A DNA stretch of 43,804 nt, taken from contig BQJS01000011.1 of the NCBI GenBank assembly GCA_021604825.1, positions 1 to 43,804 of the forward strand, in the 5' to 3' direction. The DNA is from Phycisphaerae bacterium. GTDB taxonomy: Bacteria; Planctomycetota; Phycisphaerae; UBA1845. This document shows, one piece after another, positions 42,887 to 43,804 of this stretch (position 1 is the first letter of the stretch; each line of letters begins with the position of its first letter). The translations under genes and the position numbers were made by a program. The notes under the pieces are model-generated. The model was not told where the DNA came from. It worked only from the letters and a program-made list of their open reading frames with translations, and did not search any database.

Positions 42887-43804
42887 TCAAGGCTCGGTCG
42901 GCAACGGAGAATAGTTCAAGGTGTACATTCCCCCAGGCGCGCCATTGCTAACCGATGGACTGTACCCTCCTATGAGTCCGAAATGCCCGGAATGATAAAA
43001 TCCAACCGGGGATGGATGTATCCGTGGATCCAGTTCGATTTGATCCACTTCCAGCGTATTCGCATCGATTGAGATCCAACGTTTGGCCTGGCCGTGACCT
43101 GTACCGACAGAATGAAACCGTCCCGCCACCAAAATCGTTTGAAAAAAATGTACTCTACTTTGCCGATCATGCTTTAGATCCGCGATCTTCTTGACCTCGA
43201 AATCGGGGAAACGCGATTCATAAAAACCGTCTTCTTGAATTGCAAATAACGAAGCGCCTCGCGTTGCAACTTTGGTGGTGTAAATTTCTCCCTTCGCCAA
43301 TCGGAATTGCTTGGATTGCAAGTCAACCACGACAGGACGACGGCGCATTCCCCAACTGTTGCGTCCAACGATAACAATCTGATGGTCTGGGTCGGCAGGG
43401 TCGGTCACACATGCCGCGAATGAAGGGTTGAACGCTACATTGGGATTGCCGTTCCAGATGTCCTGCGGATCAACCTGCACTCTAAATTCGGCGATGACCT
43501 CAATATTCTTTTGAATCGTCGAGGTGCTGCCTCGACGAACACTGAGTAAGCCAACCCAGGTTCGACCGAATGACCCGATGACGCAAATCGTGCCGGGCTT
43601 CACAGCTGTTGCAACGCGACCACCGTCGATGGGTGGTAACCCGTCATCTTCATCGAAAATGAATACGCTACTATCTGTAAGATCAACCGCGCAGATTCTG
43701 AAACTTTCGCCCCACATGAAAAACCACGCATAAGCCCCATCCCACGCGAGCGGGTACAGCATCTTCACGCCGTCAGACTTTCCAAATCGCACGACCGACT
43801 CAAG
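42887..43804 (-). CDS. Beta-propeller-like protein (5' partial)
   Basis: The frame continues to the right edge with no stop before the window ends, so the N-terminus is missing. About 305 residues are visible. Repeating blade-like units are present: 'AYAWFFMWGESFRICAVDL', 'TICVIGSFGRTWVGLLSV', 'HQIVIVGRNSWGMRRRPVVVDL', 'ILVAGRFHSVGTG', 'HFGLIGGYSPSV'. This is the strand-turn pattern of a WD40- or YVTN-type beta-propeller. No catalytic motif is seen. It is convergent with the pseudopilin gene, 148 bases away, and there is no clear terminator between them. The signal peptide, if any, is outside the window. The function is unknown. Confidence 0.75.
   Translation of the reverse strand, partial: LESVVRFGKSDGVKMLYPLAWDGAYAWFFMWGESFRICAVDLTDSSVFIFDEDDGLPPIDGGRVATAVKPGTICVIGSFGRTWVGLLSVRRGSTSTIQKNIEVIAEFRVQVDPQDIWNGNPNVAFNPSFAACVTDPADPDHQIVIVGRNSWGMRRRPVVVDLQSKQFRLAKGEIYTTKVATRGASLFAIQEDGFYESRFPDFEVKKIADLKHDRQSRVHFFQTILVAGRFHSVGTGHGQAKRWISIDANTLEVDQIELDPRIHPSPVGFYHSGHFGLIGGYSPSVSNGAPGGMYTLNYSPLPTEP

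Noticed and set aside
1..43804. Cellulosome locus
   Set aside because: The dockerin-like modules are frequent, but no cohesin, scaffoldin or cellulase catalytic domain was recognised, so a cellulosome cannot be claimed.

Overview
The window looks like chromosomal DNA of a Planctomycetota bacterium, probably a Phycisphaerae-like lineage. The assignment is an inference from gene content. It rests on six secreted proteins with dockerin-like paired calcium-loop modules, a PEP-CTERM protein, pseudopilins of the planctomycete 'FTLVELL...DGHV' type, an ECF sigma factor paired with a Ser/Thr kinase, a MoxR/DUF58/DUF4129/DUF4350 cluster, and 'CxxCGYxLxG...CPECG' zinc ribbons on membrane proteins. I saw no tRNA, rRNA, CRISPR array, insertion sequence or prophage gene.

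Layout. 1-1011: 3' part of a secreted beta-repeat protein with a C-terminal dockerin-like module. 1792-7434: an exported RHS/YD-repeat protein of about 1880 aa. Its dockerin-like module is N-terminal, and its C-terminal tip is six 15-residue His/Gly-rich repeats rather than a recognisable toxin. 7943-10669: a PhoB-like response regulator and PhoR-like histidine kinase. 10702-14847 (minus): a dockerin-type protein with a lamin-tail-like N-terminus, a pseudopilin, and a PEP-CTERM protein that also has a lamin-tail-like domain.

15334-20959 (plus): a tightly packed six-gene operon of a zinc-binding membrane protein, a polytopic membrane protein, DUF4129, DUF4350 with a zinc ribbon, a MoxR ATPase and DUF58. 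It is followed by a convergent SpoIIM homologue and a divergent four-gene group of two RDD proteins, a zinc-ribbon membrane protein and a small PH-like membrane protein (22107-24866). Together this looks like one membrane and envelope maintenance locus. 25629-30515: a tandem pair of exported golvesin/phosphodiester-glycosidase/dockerin-like proteins that arose by duplication.

30677-35301 (minus): a probable operon of nagB, a GlmU-like sugar nucleotidyltransferase, an ADP-forming acyl-CoA synthetase and a stand-alone acyl carrier protein. 35899-36687 (minus): a YgjP/SprT-like metallopeptidase. 36983-38747 (minus): the ECF sigma factor and membrane-anchored kinase pair, overlapping. 39183-42738 (plus): another dockerin-type exported protein translationally close to a second pseudopilin. 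42887-43804 (minus): 5'-truncated beta-propeller-like protein.

The most interesting signals are the recurring two-loop module with a conserved F-x2-C-x2-G-P...C linker, its repeated pairing with pseudopilin genes, and the unusual RHS tip. The acyl carrier protein next to an ADP-forming acyl-CoA synthetase and amino-sugar genes also stands out. Functions are inferred from recognisable sequence motifs; no database search was possible.
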